A DNA stretch of 64,000 nucleotides from Streptomyces sulfonofaciens. GTDB taxonomy: Bacteria; Actinomycetota; Actinomycetes; Streptomycetales; Streptomycetaceae. Location of the stretch: NCBI RefSeq assembly GCF_014656295.1, contig NZ_BNCD01000006.1, positions 62,001-126,000 on the forward strand. The letters are read 5' to 3'. Of the stretch, positions 55,430 to 64,000 are shown piece after piece; the first letter of the stretch is position 1, and each line of letters starts with the position of its first letter. Below the pieces are notes generated by a model, which worked only from the letters and a program-made list of their open reading frames with translations, had not been told where the DNA came from and made no database searches. A program made the position numbers and the translations under genes.

Positions 55430-56115
55430 GCATCCCCGAAGGCTCCCTGCTCGCCGCCCACGACCTCCACAAGGCGTACGGCCCCACCAACGCCCTCGAC
55501 GGCGCCGCGTTCTCCATCCACCCCGGCGAGGTCGTCGCCGTGATGGGCCCCTCGGGCTCCGGCAAGTCGACCCTGCTGCACTGCCTCGCCGGTATCGTCA
55601 CCCCCGACTCCGGCACGATCATGTACAACGGCCATGAGCTGTCCGCGATGAACGACGCGGACCGCAGCGCGCTGCGCCGCACGGACTTCGGCTTCGTCTT
55701 CCAGTTCGGCCAGTTGGTGCCCGAGCTCAGTTGCCTGGAGAACGTGGCCCTCCCCCTCCGCCTGAACGGCACGGGCCGCAAGCAGGCCGAGAGCACGGCG
55801 CTCACCTGGATGCAGCGCCTGGAGGTCGAGAACGTGGCCAAACAGCGCCCCGGCGAGGTCTCCGGCGGCCAGGGCCAGCGCGTGGCCGTGGCCCGCTCGC
55901 TCGTCACCGGCCCCCGGGTGCTCTTCGCCGACGAGCCCACCGGCGCACTCGACTCGCTCAACGGCGAGCGGGTGATGGAGCTGCTGACCGACGCGGCCAG
56001 GTCCGCCGGCGCCGCCGTGGTGCTCGTCACCCACGAGGCGCGGGTCGCCGCCTACTCGGACCGCGAGGTCGTCGTGCGCGACGGCAAGTCGCGGGACATG
56101 GAGCGGGTCGTATGA
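55426..56115 (+). CDS. ABC transporter ATPase (MacB/LolD type)
   Basis: The 229-residue ATPase has Walker A GPSGSGKSTLLH, Q-loop FGFVFQFGQLVPELS, signature VSGGQGQRVAVARSL and Walker B VLFADEPTGALDS. It powers the FtsX-type permease encoded next; such pairs act in drug or peptide resistance. Both ends overlap neighbours by 4 bases (ATGA), so regulator, ATPase and permease are translated together. Confidence 0.96.
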   Translation: MSIPEGSLLAAHDLHKAYGPTNALDGAAFSIHPGEVVAVMGPSGSGKSTLLHCLAGIVTPDSGTIMYNGHELSAMNDADRSALRRTDFGFVFQFGQLVPELSCLENVALPLRLNGTGRKQAESTALTWMQRLEVENVAKQRPGEVSGGQGQRVAVARSLVTGPRVLFADEPTGALDSLNGERVMELLTDAARSAGAAVVLVTHEARVAAYSDREVVVRDGKSRDMERVV

Positions 56116-58526
56116 GCACCTCCCCGCCCCCCTCCCCGGCCGGGCCGGTGTCGGCCCGGCCACAGGTGCCGCAGCGACCGGGCGCCCAGGCCCGGCCCGG
56201 CCTGGTGCGCGTCTGGGCGCGCGACCTCGCCATGGGCGTCCGGTTCGCCGTGACCGGTGGCCGGGAGAGCTGGGCGCGCACTTGGCTCACGGCCGTGGGC
56301 GTCGGACTCGGCGTCGCACTGCTGCTGGTCACCGCCGCGGTCCCGAGCGCCCTGGGCAACCGGCACGACCGCGGGGCCGCCCGCGCCGACATCACCTACA
56401 GCGGCAAGGTCCGCCCGAAGGGCGACGACACACTGCTGGTGGGCGTCAACGACACCACCTACCGCAGTGAGAACGTCCGCGGACGCCTCCTGCAGCCGGA
56501 GGGCCCGAAGGCGCCGCTGCCGCCGGGCGTCGCGGCCTTCCCGCGGCCGGGTGACATGGTGGTCTCGCCGGTCCTGAAGAAGCTGCTGGCGTCGGACGAC
56601 GGGGCGCTGCTGCGCGAGCGGCTGCCGTACCGGATCGCCGGCACCATCGCGGACCGGGGCCTCATCGGCCCGAGCGAGCTCGCCTACTACGCCGGTACGC
56701 GCACGATGCACGTCATTGCCGGTCAGAACAGGGTGGAGCGGATCGACTCCTTCGGCTCCACGGCCTCCGACGACGAGTGGGATCCGGTTCTGCTCCTCCT
56801 GGTGCTGCTGGTCTTCGTCGTCCTGCTGATGCCGGTCGGCGTCTTCATCGCGACGGCCGTGCGCTTCGGCGGCGAGCGCCGCGACCGCAGGCTGGCGGCG
56901 CTGCGCCTGGTCGGCGCCGACGGCCGGATGACGCGGCGGACAGCGGCGGGGGAGGCACTGGCCGGGGCCGCGCTCGGGCTGGTCCTGGGAGCCGTGTTCT
57001 TCGCGGTCCTGAGGCAGCTTGCCGGGCGGATCACGATCTTCGACATGAGCGTCTTCCCGTTCGATCTGGACCCGACGCCCGCCCTGGCCCTGCTGGTCGC
57101 CTGCGCGGTGCCCGCGTCCGCTGTCGCGGTGACGCTGTTCGCGCTGCGCAGTGTGGTGATCGAGCCGCTCGGCGTGGTCCGCACGACGCGGCCGACACGG
57201 CGGCGCCTGTGGTGGCGGCTGCTCCTTCCGCTGTGCGGCGTGGCCCTGCTCTACCCGATGACCGGCCAGGGCAACGACAACGGACGCTTCAACGAGTGGA
57301 TGGTCATCGGCGGCACGGTCCTGCTGCTGATCGGCGTCACGGCCCTGCTGCCCTGGGCGGTGGAGGCGGTCGTCGTCAGGATGGGCGGTGGCACGGTCTC
57401 CTGGCAGCTCGCGGTCCGCAGGCTCCAGTTGAGCAGCGGCACCGCGGCCCGGATGATCAACGGCATCGCCGTCGCGGTGGCCGGGGCGATCGCGCTCCAG
57501 ATGCTGTTCTCGGGCGTCCAGGGCGACTACACCCGGCAGACGAAGAACGATCTGGACCGCGCCCAGATGACGGTCAACCTCCAGCAGGACACCTCGCTGG
57601 CGGCCGCCGACCACGCCCTGCGGACGACCGGCGGGGTGCGGCACACCACCCCGATCGGCAACGCCACCCTGGCCCCGGACCGCAGGAACCCCGAGGCCGA
57701 GGTCTCCTTGAGCGTGGGGAGCTGCGCCGACCTCCGCAAGCTGGCGCACCTGCCCTCCTGCCACGAGGGCGACGTCTTCGTCGTCAGCGACGCCGCGTAC
57801 GACACCCACACCAGGCATCTCGTCAAACCCGGCCGGACGCTGTACGCGGACCCGAGCTACGAGAACCTGAAGGGGCGGGAGATCCCCTGGCGGCTGCCCA
57901 TGGACCTGCGGCAGGGTTCGAGCCGTGAGGACCCGACCGGGGTCGAGCGGGGCGGGATACTCGCCACTCCCTCGGCGCTGCCGCGCGAGGTGGCGAGTAC
58001 GCTCTCCAACCAGGTCTTCCTCCGGGTCGATCCCTCCTATCCCGACGTACGGGACGAGGTGCGCAACACGGCCGCGAAACTCGACCCGCTGACGGACGTC
58101 TTCGTATTCGCCGCCAGCGAGCAGTCCACGCGCTTCTCCTCGATCCGTACCGGCCTGTTCGTCGGTGCCACCTGCGTCCTGCTGCTGATCGGCGCCAGCC
58201 TGCTGGTCTCCCAACTGGAGCAGTTGCGCGAGCGCAGGAAGCTGCTGTCGGTCCTGGTGGCCTTCGGCACCCGGCGCCGTACGCTGAGCCTCTCGGTGCT
58301 CTGGCAGACGGCCGTCCCGGTCGCCCTCGGCCTGCTGCTGGCCGCCGTGGTCGGCCTGACGCTGGGCACCGTCCTGCTGAAGATGGTCGACGCCTCGGTC
58401 TCCGTGGACTGGGCCGCCGTCGGCTCGATGACGGGCATAGGAGCGGCCGTCGTCCTCGCGGTGACGCTTCTGAGCATGCCACCCCTGCTGCGGATGATGC
58501 GTCCGGACGGGCTGCGTACCGAGTAG
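56112..58526 (+). CDS. FtsX-like ABC transporter permease
   Basis: The 804-residue permease has an N-terminal helix, a ~180-residue extracytoplasmic domain, then three helices typical of FtsX/MacB (LLLLVLLVFVVLLMPVGVFI, RLAALRLVGADGRMTRRTAAG), a second set beginning RRLWWRLLLPLCGVALL, a second extracytoplasmic domain, and a last FtsX core (LLIGASLLVSQLEQLRERRK). It carries two permease halves in one chain. The ATG overlaps the ATPase stop. The likely role is export or envelope-stress resistance under PadR control. Confidence 0.93.
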   Translation: MSTSPPPSPAGPVSARPQVPQRPGAQARPGLVRVWARDLAMGVRFAVTGGRESWARTWLTAVGVGLGVALLLVTAAVPSALGNRHDRGAARADITYSGKVRPKGDDTLLVGVNDTTYRSENVRGRLLQPEGPKAPLPPGVAAFPRPGDMVVSPVLKKLLASDDGALLRERLPYRIAGTIADRGLIGPSELAYYAGTRTMHVIAGQNRVERIDSFGSTASDDEWDPVLLLLVLLVFVVLLMPVGVFIATAVRFGGERRDRRLAALRLVGADGRMTRRTAAGEALAGAALGLVLGAVFFAVLRQLAGRITIFDMSVFPFDLDPTPALALLVACAVPASAVAVTLFALRSVVIEPLGVVRTTRPTRRRLWWRLLLPLCGVALLYPMTGQGNDNGRFNEWMVIGGTVLLLIGVTALLPWAVEAVVVRMGGGTVSWQLAVRRLQLSSGTAARMINGIAVAVAGAIALQMLFSGVQGDYTRQTKNDLDRAQMTVNLQQDTSLAAADHALRTTGGVRHTTPIGNATLAPDRRNPEAEVSLSVGSCADLRKLAHLPSCHEGDVFVVSDAAYDTHTRHLVKPGRTLYADPSYENLKGREIPWRLPMDLRQGSSREDPTGVERGGILATPSALPREVASTLSNQVFLRVDPSYPDVRDEVRNTAAKLDPLTDVFVFAASEQSTRFSSIRTGLFVGATCVLLLIGASLLVSQLEQLRERRKLLSVLVAFGTRRRTLSLSVLWQTAVPVALGLLLAAVVGLTLGTVLLKMVDASVSVDWAAVGSMTGIGAAVVLAVTLLSMPPLLRMMRPDGLRTE

Positions 58527-58550
58527 CCCGAAGGAGCCGTCCCCTCCCCG

Positions 58551-58589
58551 CCGTCCGGCGGCCCGACCCCCCACCGGGCCGCCGGACGG
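58551..58589. terminator. Bidirectional hairpin after the FtsX permease
   Basis: Perfect 15-base stem (58551-58565 and 58575-58589) with a 9-base loop, 24 bases past the permease stop, between convergent genes. Confidence 0.85.
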
Positions 58590-58809
58590 TCTGTGCTGTG
58601 TGCACCGCGTTGGGCGGCGGTCCCAGGGCCCGGCGCCGGAAGGCCACCCGGGCAGGAACCGGTTGGCCTGCATGGTATGGCCGGCACCGGGAGGCGGACG
58701 CCGGCCGGCCGGCACGGCTCGGCCCGCGCCGGTGGGCGGCGATGCCTTGCCAGCGCCTCGGTCCGCCCGGCAGGCGGGCGTTGTTCGGGCGGGCGCCGCT
58801 CGGCGCGGG

Positions 58810-60279
58810 CTACTTCCTCCGCTCCGGGACCCCTCGGGCCTCTTCTTCCCCACTGGCCCCACCGGCCCCCCGGGCCTCACCGGACACCGGCGGGGCGGTG
58901 GTGTCGGCGGGGGTTCCGGCGCCCACGGGAGCGGCAGTGGCGGACGGGGCGCCGGGTTCGGCGGTGTCGCCGGGCGCCGGGGCCGCGGGGGGCGTCCCCG
59001 AGCCCGCGGTATCGGCCGGTCCCGCGGCCGGCCGCCAGGTCTCCTGGGCGTACGCCCGCAGATAGCCGACCACCGTGTTGGTCACGGCCACCAGCGGCAC
59101 CGCCACCACCGCTCCGCCGACGCCCGCCACCATGCCGCCCGCGGCGACCGACAGCACCACGGCCAGCGGATGCACTCGCACCGCACGGCCCAGGATGAAC
59201 GGCTGGAGGATGTGCCCCTCGATCTGCTGCACCGCCAGCACCACGACCAGCGTCATCACGGCCGTGAAGACGCCCTGGGTCACCAGCGCCACGACCACCG
59301 CGAGCGCCCCGGAGACCACCGCCCCGACCAGCGGGACGAACGCGAAGAGGAAGATGAACACCGCCAGCGGCACCGCCATCGGCACCCCCAGGAAGAAGAT
59401 GCCGAGGCCGATGAAGATGGCGTCGATGAGGGCGACGATCACCGTGCCGCGCACGTAGGCCGTCAGCGTCCGCCAGGCCTGCGGTCCCGCGCCCGCCATG
59501 CCGTCCCGGGCCTGTGCGGGGACGAGTTTGAGCGTCCACTCCCAGATGCGCCGCCCGTCGTAGAGCAGGAAAAGCGTGGAGAAGACGGCCAGCAGGATGC
59601 CGGTGAGGGCCTCCACTATCACGGTGACGCCTTCGAGTCCGGCGGACGTGATCTCCTCGGTGTTGGCGCCGATCGCATCGCGCAGGCTCTTCGCGATGTC
59701 GTTGATCTGGTCCTCGGTCACGTGGAAGGGGCTGTGGAGCAGCCAGCGGCGCAGCTCGTCGATGCCGTCCTGGACCTGTGCGGACAGGTTGTCCAGGTTC
59801 TCCATGACCTGCCAGACCACGAACCACCCGACCAGGCCCATGATGACGAAGCCGGAGATCGCGGTGAGGGCGGTGGCGAGGCCGCGGGGCAGTCCGAGCC
59901 GCCGCAGCCGGGCGACGGTGGGCTGCATCAGCGCGGTGATCAGCAGCGCGGCGACGAACGCCAGCACCACCAGTTGGATGGCGCTGATGACCCTGATCAG
60001 CACCCAGAGGGTGCCCGCGAGGATCAGCAGCCGCCAACCGGCCTCGGCGGCCACCCGCACTCCCCAGGGCACGGCCGCCTTGGGATCGGGACGGGACGGT
60101 ATCGCGGGCGCGTAGGCGGGCGGCGGCGGGATGCGGCCGGGGGGTGCGTCGGCGCTCCTCGCCCGGGGCAGGCCGTGGTCCGCGGCCTTCTCCGCCGCGG
60201 CGCGCGCCTCGCTCAACCGCTCGCCCATCTGGGTGAGCCCCCTGCCGAACCTGCCGACCCACCCTCGCAACTGCGACAT
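58810..60279 (-). CDS. AI-2E-family transporter (PerM-like)
   Basis: The 489-residue membrane protein has a ~75-residue cytoplasmic N-terminus and about eight helices, including WRLLILAGTLWVLIRVISAI and FIFLFAFVPLVGAVVSGALA, and the family-typical AVQQIEGHILQPFILGRAV near residue 380. It ends in an alanine/proline-rich tail. The name reflects a few members that export autoinducer-2; most, including this one, have unknown cargo. GGGACAGGAC precedes ATG 60279. Confidence 0.9.
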   Translation of the reverse strand: MSQLRGWVGRFGRGLTQMGERLSEARAAAEKAADHGLPRARSADAPPGRIPPPPAYAPAIPSRPDPKAAVPWGVRVAAEAGWRLLILAGTLWVLIRVISAIQLVVLAFVAALLITALMQPTVARLRRLGLPRGLATALTAISGFVIMGLVGWFVVWQVMENLDNLSAQVQDGIDELRRWLLHSPFHVTEDQINDIAKSLRDAIGANTEEITSAGLEGVTVIVEALTGILLAVFSTLFLLYDGRRIWEWTLKLVPAQARDGMAGAGPQAWRTLTAYVRGTVIVALIDAIFIGLGIFFLGVPMAVPLAVFIFLFAFVPLVGAVVSGALAVVVALVTQGVFTAVMTLVVVLAVQQIEGHILQPFILGRAVRVHPLAVVLSVAAGGMVAGVGGAVVAVPLVAVTNTVVGYLRAYAQETWRPAAGPADTAGSGTPPAAPAPGDTAEPGAPSATAAPVGAGTPADTTAPPVSGEARGAGGASGEEEARGVPERRK

Positions 60280-60390
60280 GTCCTGTCCCTTCCCCCCGTG
60301 TTCTTCCCCCAGTTCCCCAGTTCCCCACGCGGTGCGCGTCAGTCCCCGAAGTCGCCCGCTCCGGGGCCCCGCTGGAGAGACCGTACAGGG

Positions 60391-60427
60391 CGAGAGCCCC
60401 TCACCGTAGGACGGTGAGGGGCTCTCG
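60391..60427 (-). terminator. Terminator of the transglycosylase gene
   Basis: Perfect 17-base stem (60391-60407 and 60411-60427) with loop AGG, 55 bases past the minus-strand gene's stop. Confidence 0.88.
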
Positions 60428-60481
60428 GGGGTTGAGCGGGGGCCGGGTGGACCGGAGGGCGACCGGTGTCCGGCGGCGGGC

Positions 60482-61171
60482 TCAGTACCAGCTATTGGCC
60501 TGCCAGAAGGACCAGGCGCTGCACGGGCTGCCGTAACGGCCGTCCATGTAGCTCAGGCCCCACTTGACCTGCGTGGCGGGGTTCGTCTGCCAGTCGGCGC
60601 CGGCGGACGACATCTTGGAGCCGGGCAGCGCCTGGAAGAGGCCGTAGGCGCCGGAGGAGGCGTTGACGGCGTGGTAGTTCCAACCGGACTCGTGGCTCAC
60701 GATGTTGCTGAAGCACTGGAACTGGTCGGCGGGCACCATCTGCCGGGCCATGGCCTGCACCTGCGCGACCGTGTACGAGGCCTGGGTGGCGAAGCTGGAG
60801 GCGTCGCGGGTGGCGGAACGGCTGGCCGCCTCCTTGCGCTCCTTCTCTTCCTTCGCCTTGTCCTCCGCGGCCTTCTGCTTGGCGACGGCGGTCTCCGCGG
60901 CCGCCTTGCGGGCCGCTTCCTCTGCCGACTTCTTGGCTGCGATGTCGGCGGCGTCGGCCTGTGCGGACGCCTGCTGGGCCAGTGAGGAGACCTGGACCTG
61001 GGCCTGCTGGCCCGCGGGAATGTCAGCGAGGAGTGTCGCGTCGCCTACCATCGCCTCGGCTTCGTTCGAGGGATGCTGGGGGCTGCCCGAGGCAACACCC
61101 ACGACGGCGCCGACAGTGGTGACCGCAGTGGCGGATGCCACCGCGAATCCCCGGACCGAAATCCGGCTCAC
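60482..61171 (-). CDS. Secreted SLT-type lytic transglycosylase-like protein
   Basis: The 229-residue protein from GTG 61171, with GGAAGG 6 bases upstream, begins MSRISVRGFAVASATAVTTV, a signal peptide. A coiled-coil rich in A, K and E (~60-130) leads to a C-terminal SLT/goose-lysozyme-like domain with VSHESGWNYHAVN (catalytic Glu), GAYGLFQALPGSKM and YGSPCSAWSFWQANSWY. It trims peptidoglycan outside the cell, as in resuscitation or germination. ATG 61189 (six residues longer) is the alternative start. A CRP-like site lies about 290 bases upstream. Confidence 0.9.
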   Translation of the reverse strand: MSRISVRGFAVASATAVTTVGAVVGVASGSPQHPSNEAEAMVGDATLLADIPAGQQAQVQVSSLAQQASAQADAADIAAKKSAEEAARKAAAETAVAKQKAAEDKAKEEKERKEAASRSATRDASSFATQASYTVAQVQAMARQMVPADQFQCFSNIVSHESGWNYHAVNASSGAYGLFQALPGSKMSSAGADWQTNPATQVKWGLSYMDGRYGSPCSAWSFWQANSWY

Positions 61172-61460
61172 ACGTTTTCCTTCCAGCATCGCCCGCTTAG
61201 GTGACCCTCGCGGACGCAATCGTGCCCCTGGCACTGGCCTCCCAACTGCGGGTCACAGGAGGCAACGGGCCCGGTGGGCAACTTCCGGAACGGAAGCGCC
61301 GCGTGGTGCTCGGGCGGCATACGACGGTCTCTATGTAGTTCTGTGATCCACTACGGTCGGCGGGACAACGATCCCTCGACGGTACGCAAGTGTCGTATGC
61401 GGGGCCTGACAGGACCCAGACTCTGCCGTAGCGGGACGTCGCAAGGCAATTCTGCGTTGC

Positions 61461-61476
61461 GTGTGAAAGCTCACAC
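61461..61476. promoter_or_regulatory. CRP-like binding site
   Basis: GTGTGA-AAGC-TCACAC, two perfect 6-base arms, also fits GTG-N6-CAC. Streptomyces Crp is known to act on germination and cell-wall hydrolase genes; the transglycosylase downstream (minus strand) is a plausible target. Confidence 0.5.
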
Positions 61477-61520
61477 CTTGTTCGCCTCATAAGACTTCCG
61501 TAAACCCCCGCGCACACAAG

Positions 61521-61558
61521 CGCCGTCCGGCTAAGCTCTTCAGCTTCACCGGACGGCG
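61521..61558 (-). terminator. Two-part hairpin, probable phoH terminator
   Basis: Outer perfect 10-base stem CGCCGTCCGG/CCGGACGGCG and inner AAGCT/AGCTT around CTTC; located ~225 bases past the phoH stop on the minus strand. Confidence 0.6.
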
Positions 61559-61782
61559 TACATGTCTGCGTTACCGACGGACACCCGTCCTGACCGGCGC
61601 GAACACCCTTGGACGGCGGGGCCGCAGGGGCTTTTCGGGCCGATCTGCCCGGCCTGTCCCCGTCCACCCCGTACCGTCCAGGACTGCCCCGGACCGTTCA
61701 GGACCGCCCGGACCACCCCGAACCGTCCGGGAACCGTTCAGGGCAGTCGGATACATCCGGTCGGGTCCTCGGATACACCCGA

Positions 61783-63105
61783 TCAGAGGTGTCCCTCCTC
61801 CAGCATCTCCGTCACCAGGGCGGCGATCTGCGAGCGCTCCGAACGGGTGAGGGTGACATGCGCGAAGAGCGGATGCCCCTTGAGCTTCTCCACCACCGCG
61901 ACCACACCGTCGTACCGTCCGACGCGCAGGTTGTCGCGCTGGGCGACGTCATGGGTGAGCACCACCCGCGAGTTCGCCCCGATCCGGGACAGCACGGTCA
62001 GCAGGACGTTCCGCTCCAGCGACTGGGCCTCGTCGACGATGACGAAGGCGTCGTGCAGGGAGCGGCCGCGGATGTGCGTGAGCGGCAGCACCTCCAGCAT
62101 GCCGCGGGCGGTGACCTCCTCGATGACCTCGCGGCTGGTGACGGCGGAGAGGGTGTCGAAGACGGCCTGCGCCCACGGGCTCATCTTCTCGGCCTCGGTG
62201 CCCGGCAGGTAGCCGAGTTCCTGCCCGCCGACCGCGTACAGCGGCCTGAAGACCATCACCTTCTCGTGCTGCCTGCGCTCCAGAACGGCTTCCAGGCCGG
62301 CGCAGAGCGCGAGCGCAGACTTGCCGGTGCCGGCCCGGCCGCCCATCGACACGATCCCGATGTCCGGGTCGAGCAGCAGGTCGAGTGCGATGCGCTGCTC
62401 GGCGCTGCGTCCCTTGATCCCGAACGCCTCGCGGTCCCCGCGCACCAGCTTGACCTGGCCCTCGGAGGTGACGCGGCCCAGCGCCTTGCCGCGCTCCGAC
62501 TGGATCGTCAGACCGGTGTGCACGGGCAGGTCGGTCGCTTCGGGCACGTACAGGGTCTCCTCTTCGAAGAGGAGGTCCACCTGCTCCGCGGACAGGCTGA
62601 GTTCGGACATTCCGGTCCAGCCGGAGTCCGTGATGGCCAGCTCCGCGCGGTACTCCTCCGCGAGCAGGCCCACGGAGGACGCCTTGATGCGCAGCGGGAG
62701 GTCCTTCGAGACGACCGTGACGTCGTATCCCTCGGCCTGCAGGTTGCGGGCGACGGCGAGGATCCGCGAGTCGTTGTCCCCCAGGCGGTAGCCGGCCGGG
62801 AGGACACCCGGGTCGGAGTGGTTGAGCTCGACTCGCAGTGTCCCGCCGAGGTCCCCGATGGGCAGCGGGGCGTCCAGACGGCCGTACCGGACCCGGCAGT
62901 CGTCGAGCAGACGCAGGGCCTGGCGGGCGAAGTAGCCGAGTTCCGGGTGGTGCCTCTTGGCCTCCAGTTCCGTGACCACCACGACCGGCAGCACGACCTC
63001 GTGCTCGTCGAAGCGGGACAGGGCGCCTGGATCTGCCAGCAGCACGCTGGTGTCGAGAACGTAGGTGCGCCGGTCGGGCGTGCGGCGCTTTGTGCTGGTC
63101 ACCAC
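61783..63105 (-). CDS. PIN domain-PhoH fusion (PhoH2-type RNA helicase/ribonuclease)
   Basis: The 440-residue protein has an N-terminal PIN-domain ([12 protein letters not shown] with Asp18, [21 protein letters not shown], and [12 protein letters not shown]) giving the acidic RNase site, and a C-terminal PhoH ATPase ([16 protein letters not shown] as P-loop, [13 protein letters not shown] as Walker [11 protein letters not shown]). PhoH2 proteins couple RNA unwinding to cleavage and in mycobacteria have been linked to a toxin-antitoxin-like system; no antitoxin-like gene is seen next to this one. The GTG start (63105) lacks a clear ribosome site; GTG 63102 is equally possible. Confidence 0.92.
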   Translation of the reverse strand: MVTSTKRRTPDRRTYVLDTSVLLADPGALSRFDEHEVVLPVVVVTELEAKRHHPELGYFARQALRLLDDCRVRYGRLDAPLPIGDLGGTLRVELNHSDPGVLPAGYRLGDNDSRILAVARNLQAEGYDVTVVSKDLPLRIKASSVGLLAEEYRAELAITDSGWTGMSELSLSAEQVDLLFEEETLYVPEATDLPVHTGLTIQSERGKALGRVTSEGQVKLVRGDREAFGIKGRSAEQRIALDLLLDPDIGIVSMGGRAGTGKSALALCAGLEAVLERRQHEKVMVFRPLYAVGGQELGYLPGTEAEKMSPWAQAVFDTLSAVTSREVIEEVTARGMLEVLPLTHIRGRSLHDAFVIVDEAQSLERNVLLTVLSRIGANSRVVLTHDVAQRDNLRVGRYDGVVAVVEKLKGHPLFAHVTLTRSERSQIAALVTEMLEEGHL

Positions 63106-63528
63106 GGAAGGACGTACCCCCTCGGAAGAGGTCGGGGAGCGACGGCGTCGCGGAGCTTCCCCCGGGGACAGGGCTGCCCCGAGGGACGGGAGAGAACCGG
63201 GCTCAGGCCACCGCGCACGGGCCTGGCTCGGCCCTCCGCGTCATCCGCGTGGTCCGTACGGTGGGTACGGTCCTTCTGGTGCAACGGGCCTCCCGGGCGG
63301 ACGGCCCCACGCCGCCCGCTGAGGTGCGCCACCCCAAGACGGGCACCGACTGCCGGTACCGCTCGGGTGTCGACCTGGAAGACATATTCCCTCCAACAGG
63401 CGCAGGCATGCCATGGCATATGACGACACCCAGGTGAACTCGGTGTCGGCCCTGTGTGCCCGTGCCGCTCCGGCACCGTCGGCCGTGCCGTCCGGGCCGC
63501 GCCCCAACACCCTTGACGGGCTTGGCGG
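63106..63528. other. 420-base gap between phoH and uppS
   Basis: GC-rich, with no convincing gene. A 49-codon plus-strand frame (63413-63562) overlaps the uppS end and was not accepted. The promoter of phoH is expected on the minus strand near 63120-63200. Confidence 0.5.
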
Positions 63529-64000
63529 TCAGCCGCCGAAGCGCCGGTGGCGCGCGGCGTAGTCGCGCAGCGCACGCAAGAAGTCGATCTTGCGGAAGGC
63601 GGGCCAGAAGACCTCGCAGAAGTAGTACTCCGAATGGGCCGACTGCCACAGCATGAACCCTGACAGGCGCTGCTCGCCGCTGGTGCGGATGACGAGGTCG
63701 GGGTCGGGCTGGCCGCGCGTGTACAGGTGTTCGGCGATGACGTCGATGTCCACGAGGTCGGCGAGCTCCTCGAAGCTGGTGCCCTTCTGGGCGTGGTCGA
63801 GCAGCAGCGAGCGCACGGCGTCGGCGATCTCCTGGCGGCCGCCGTATCCCACGGCGACATTGACGAGTATGCCGTCGATGTCGACGGTGGCCTGCTCCGC
63901 CTCCTTCAGCACCCTTTGGGTCTGCGCGGGCAGCAGGTCCATGGTGCCGACGTGGTGGACCCGCCAGCGGCCGTCCTCGGCGAGGCCGCGCACCGCGTCC
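63529..64000 (-). CDS. uppS: Isoprenyl (undecaprenyl) diphosphate synthase, C-terminal part
   Basis: The last ~157 residues of the cis-prenyltransferase that makes the lipid carrier for cell-wall synthesis; the start lies beyond the right edge. NVAVGYGGRQEIADAVR, GQPDPDLVIRTSGEQRLSGF (conserved region with the RTSGE.R.SNF-like motif) and LWQSAHSEYYFCEVFWPAF are diagnostic. The stop codon sits inside a small GGCGG/CCGCC hairpin. Confidence 0.95.
   Translation of the reverse strand, partial: DAVRGLAEDGRWRVHHVGTMDLLPAQTQRVLKEAEQATVDIDGILVNVAVGYGGRQEIADAVRSLLLDHAQKGTSFEELADLVDIDVIAEHLYTRGQPDPDLVIRTSGEQRLSGFMLWQSAHSEYYFCEVFWPAFRKIDFLRALRDYAARHRRFGG

Larger units (their letters stand above)
61172..61782. 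other. 610-base gap between the transglycosylase and phoH genes
   Basis: It holds the transglycosylase promoter and long leader on the minus strand, the CRP-like site (61461-61476), the hairpin at 61521-61558, and CCGTCCAGGACTG/CCGTTCAGG-type near-repeats at 61668-61745. I looked for a ydaO-type riboswitch and did not find its conserved core. No gene is seen. Confidence 0.6.

Noticed and set aside
61190..61560. Possible ydaO (c-di-AMP) riboswitch ahead of the transglycosylase gene
   Set aside because: Such genes often carry one in Streptomyces, but I could not find the conserved core or the expected paired regions in the leader.
63413..63562. 49-residue plus-strand frame starting MAYDDTQVNSV
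   Set aside because: It overlaps the uppS coding end in antisense, has no clear ribosome site and no recognisable sequence.

Overview
The window reads as chromosomal DNA of a Streptomyces species or a close relative. The evidence is very high GC with strong third-position G/C bias, GTG/TTG starts, leaderless promoters, a WhiB-like regulator, a complete conservon (cvn) operon, rare TTA (bldA-type) leucine codons, and a conserved gene order from ychF through ppgK, ispH, xseAB, glpX and wblI to the fumarases. No rRNA, tRNA, CRISPR array, transposase or integrase was seen.

Region 1 (1-13.4 kb) is catabolic and secretory accessory DNA. It holds the end of a dihydroxyphthalate-decarboxylase-like gene, a C4-dicarboxylate symporter, an acyl-CoA-dehydrogenase-fold flavoenzyme / MDR reductase / HxlR operon behind an operator-overlapped promoter, a coupled pair of unrecognised genes, a 1329-residue secreted SGNH hydrolase fusion followed by a 43-residue membrane protein, and a PPOX/VOC pair. 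Region 2 (14-26.8 kb) holds an amino-acid permease, a threonine aldolase, a P450 convergent with a cvnA-B-C-D-P450 operon whose P450 lacks the EXXR arginine, and a CASTOR/POLLUX-type channel.

Region 3 (27.8-31.45 kb) is the most unusual. Repeats resembling DNA at the 3' end of ychF, together with twelve same-strand CCAGCAC heptamers, separate relBE, a relic of a second relBE, an unrecognised lower-GC gene with an apparent frameshift, and yefM-yoeB. This looks like a layered integration hotspot abutting ychF.

Region 4 (31.4-50.1 kb) is core metabolism and regulation: YchF, polyphosphate glucokinase, IspH, exonuclease VII, malonic-semialdehyde-reductase-like nitroreductase, class II fructose bisphosphatase, WblI, a DUF1707/LiaF-like protein, two unrelated fumarases, a DUF402 protein, a TTA-containing methyltransferase and a GAF/PP2C/ATPase phosphatase. 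Region 5 (50.3-64 kb) concerns the envelope: a bifunctional penicillin-binding protein, an SPFH-RHH pair, a PadR/ABC/FtsX operon, an AI-2E-family transporter, a secreted SLT-type transglycosylase, a PIN-PhoH ATPase and the C-terminal part of undecaprenyl diphosphate synthase. Strong GC hairpins separate many of the transcription units.
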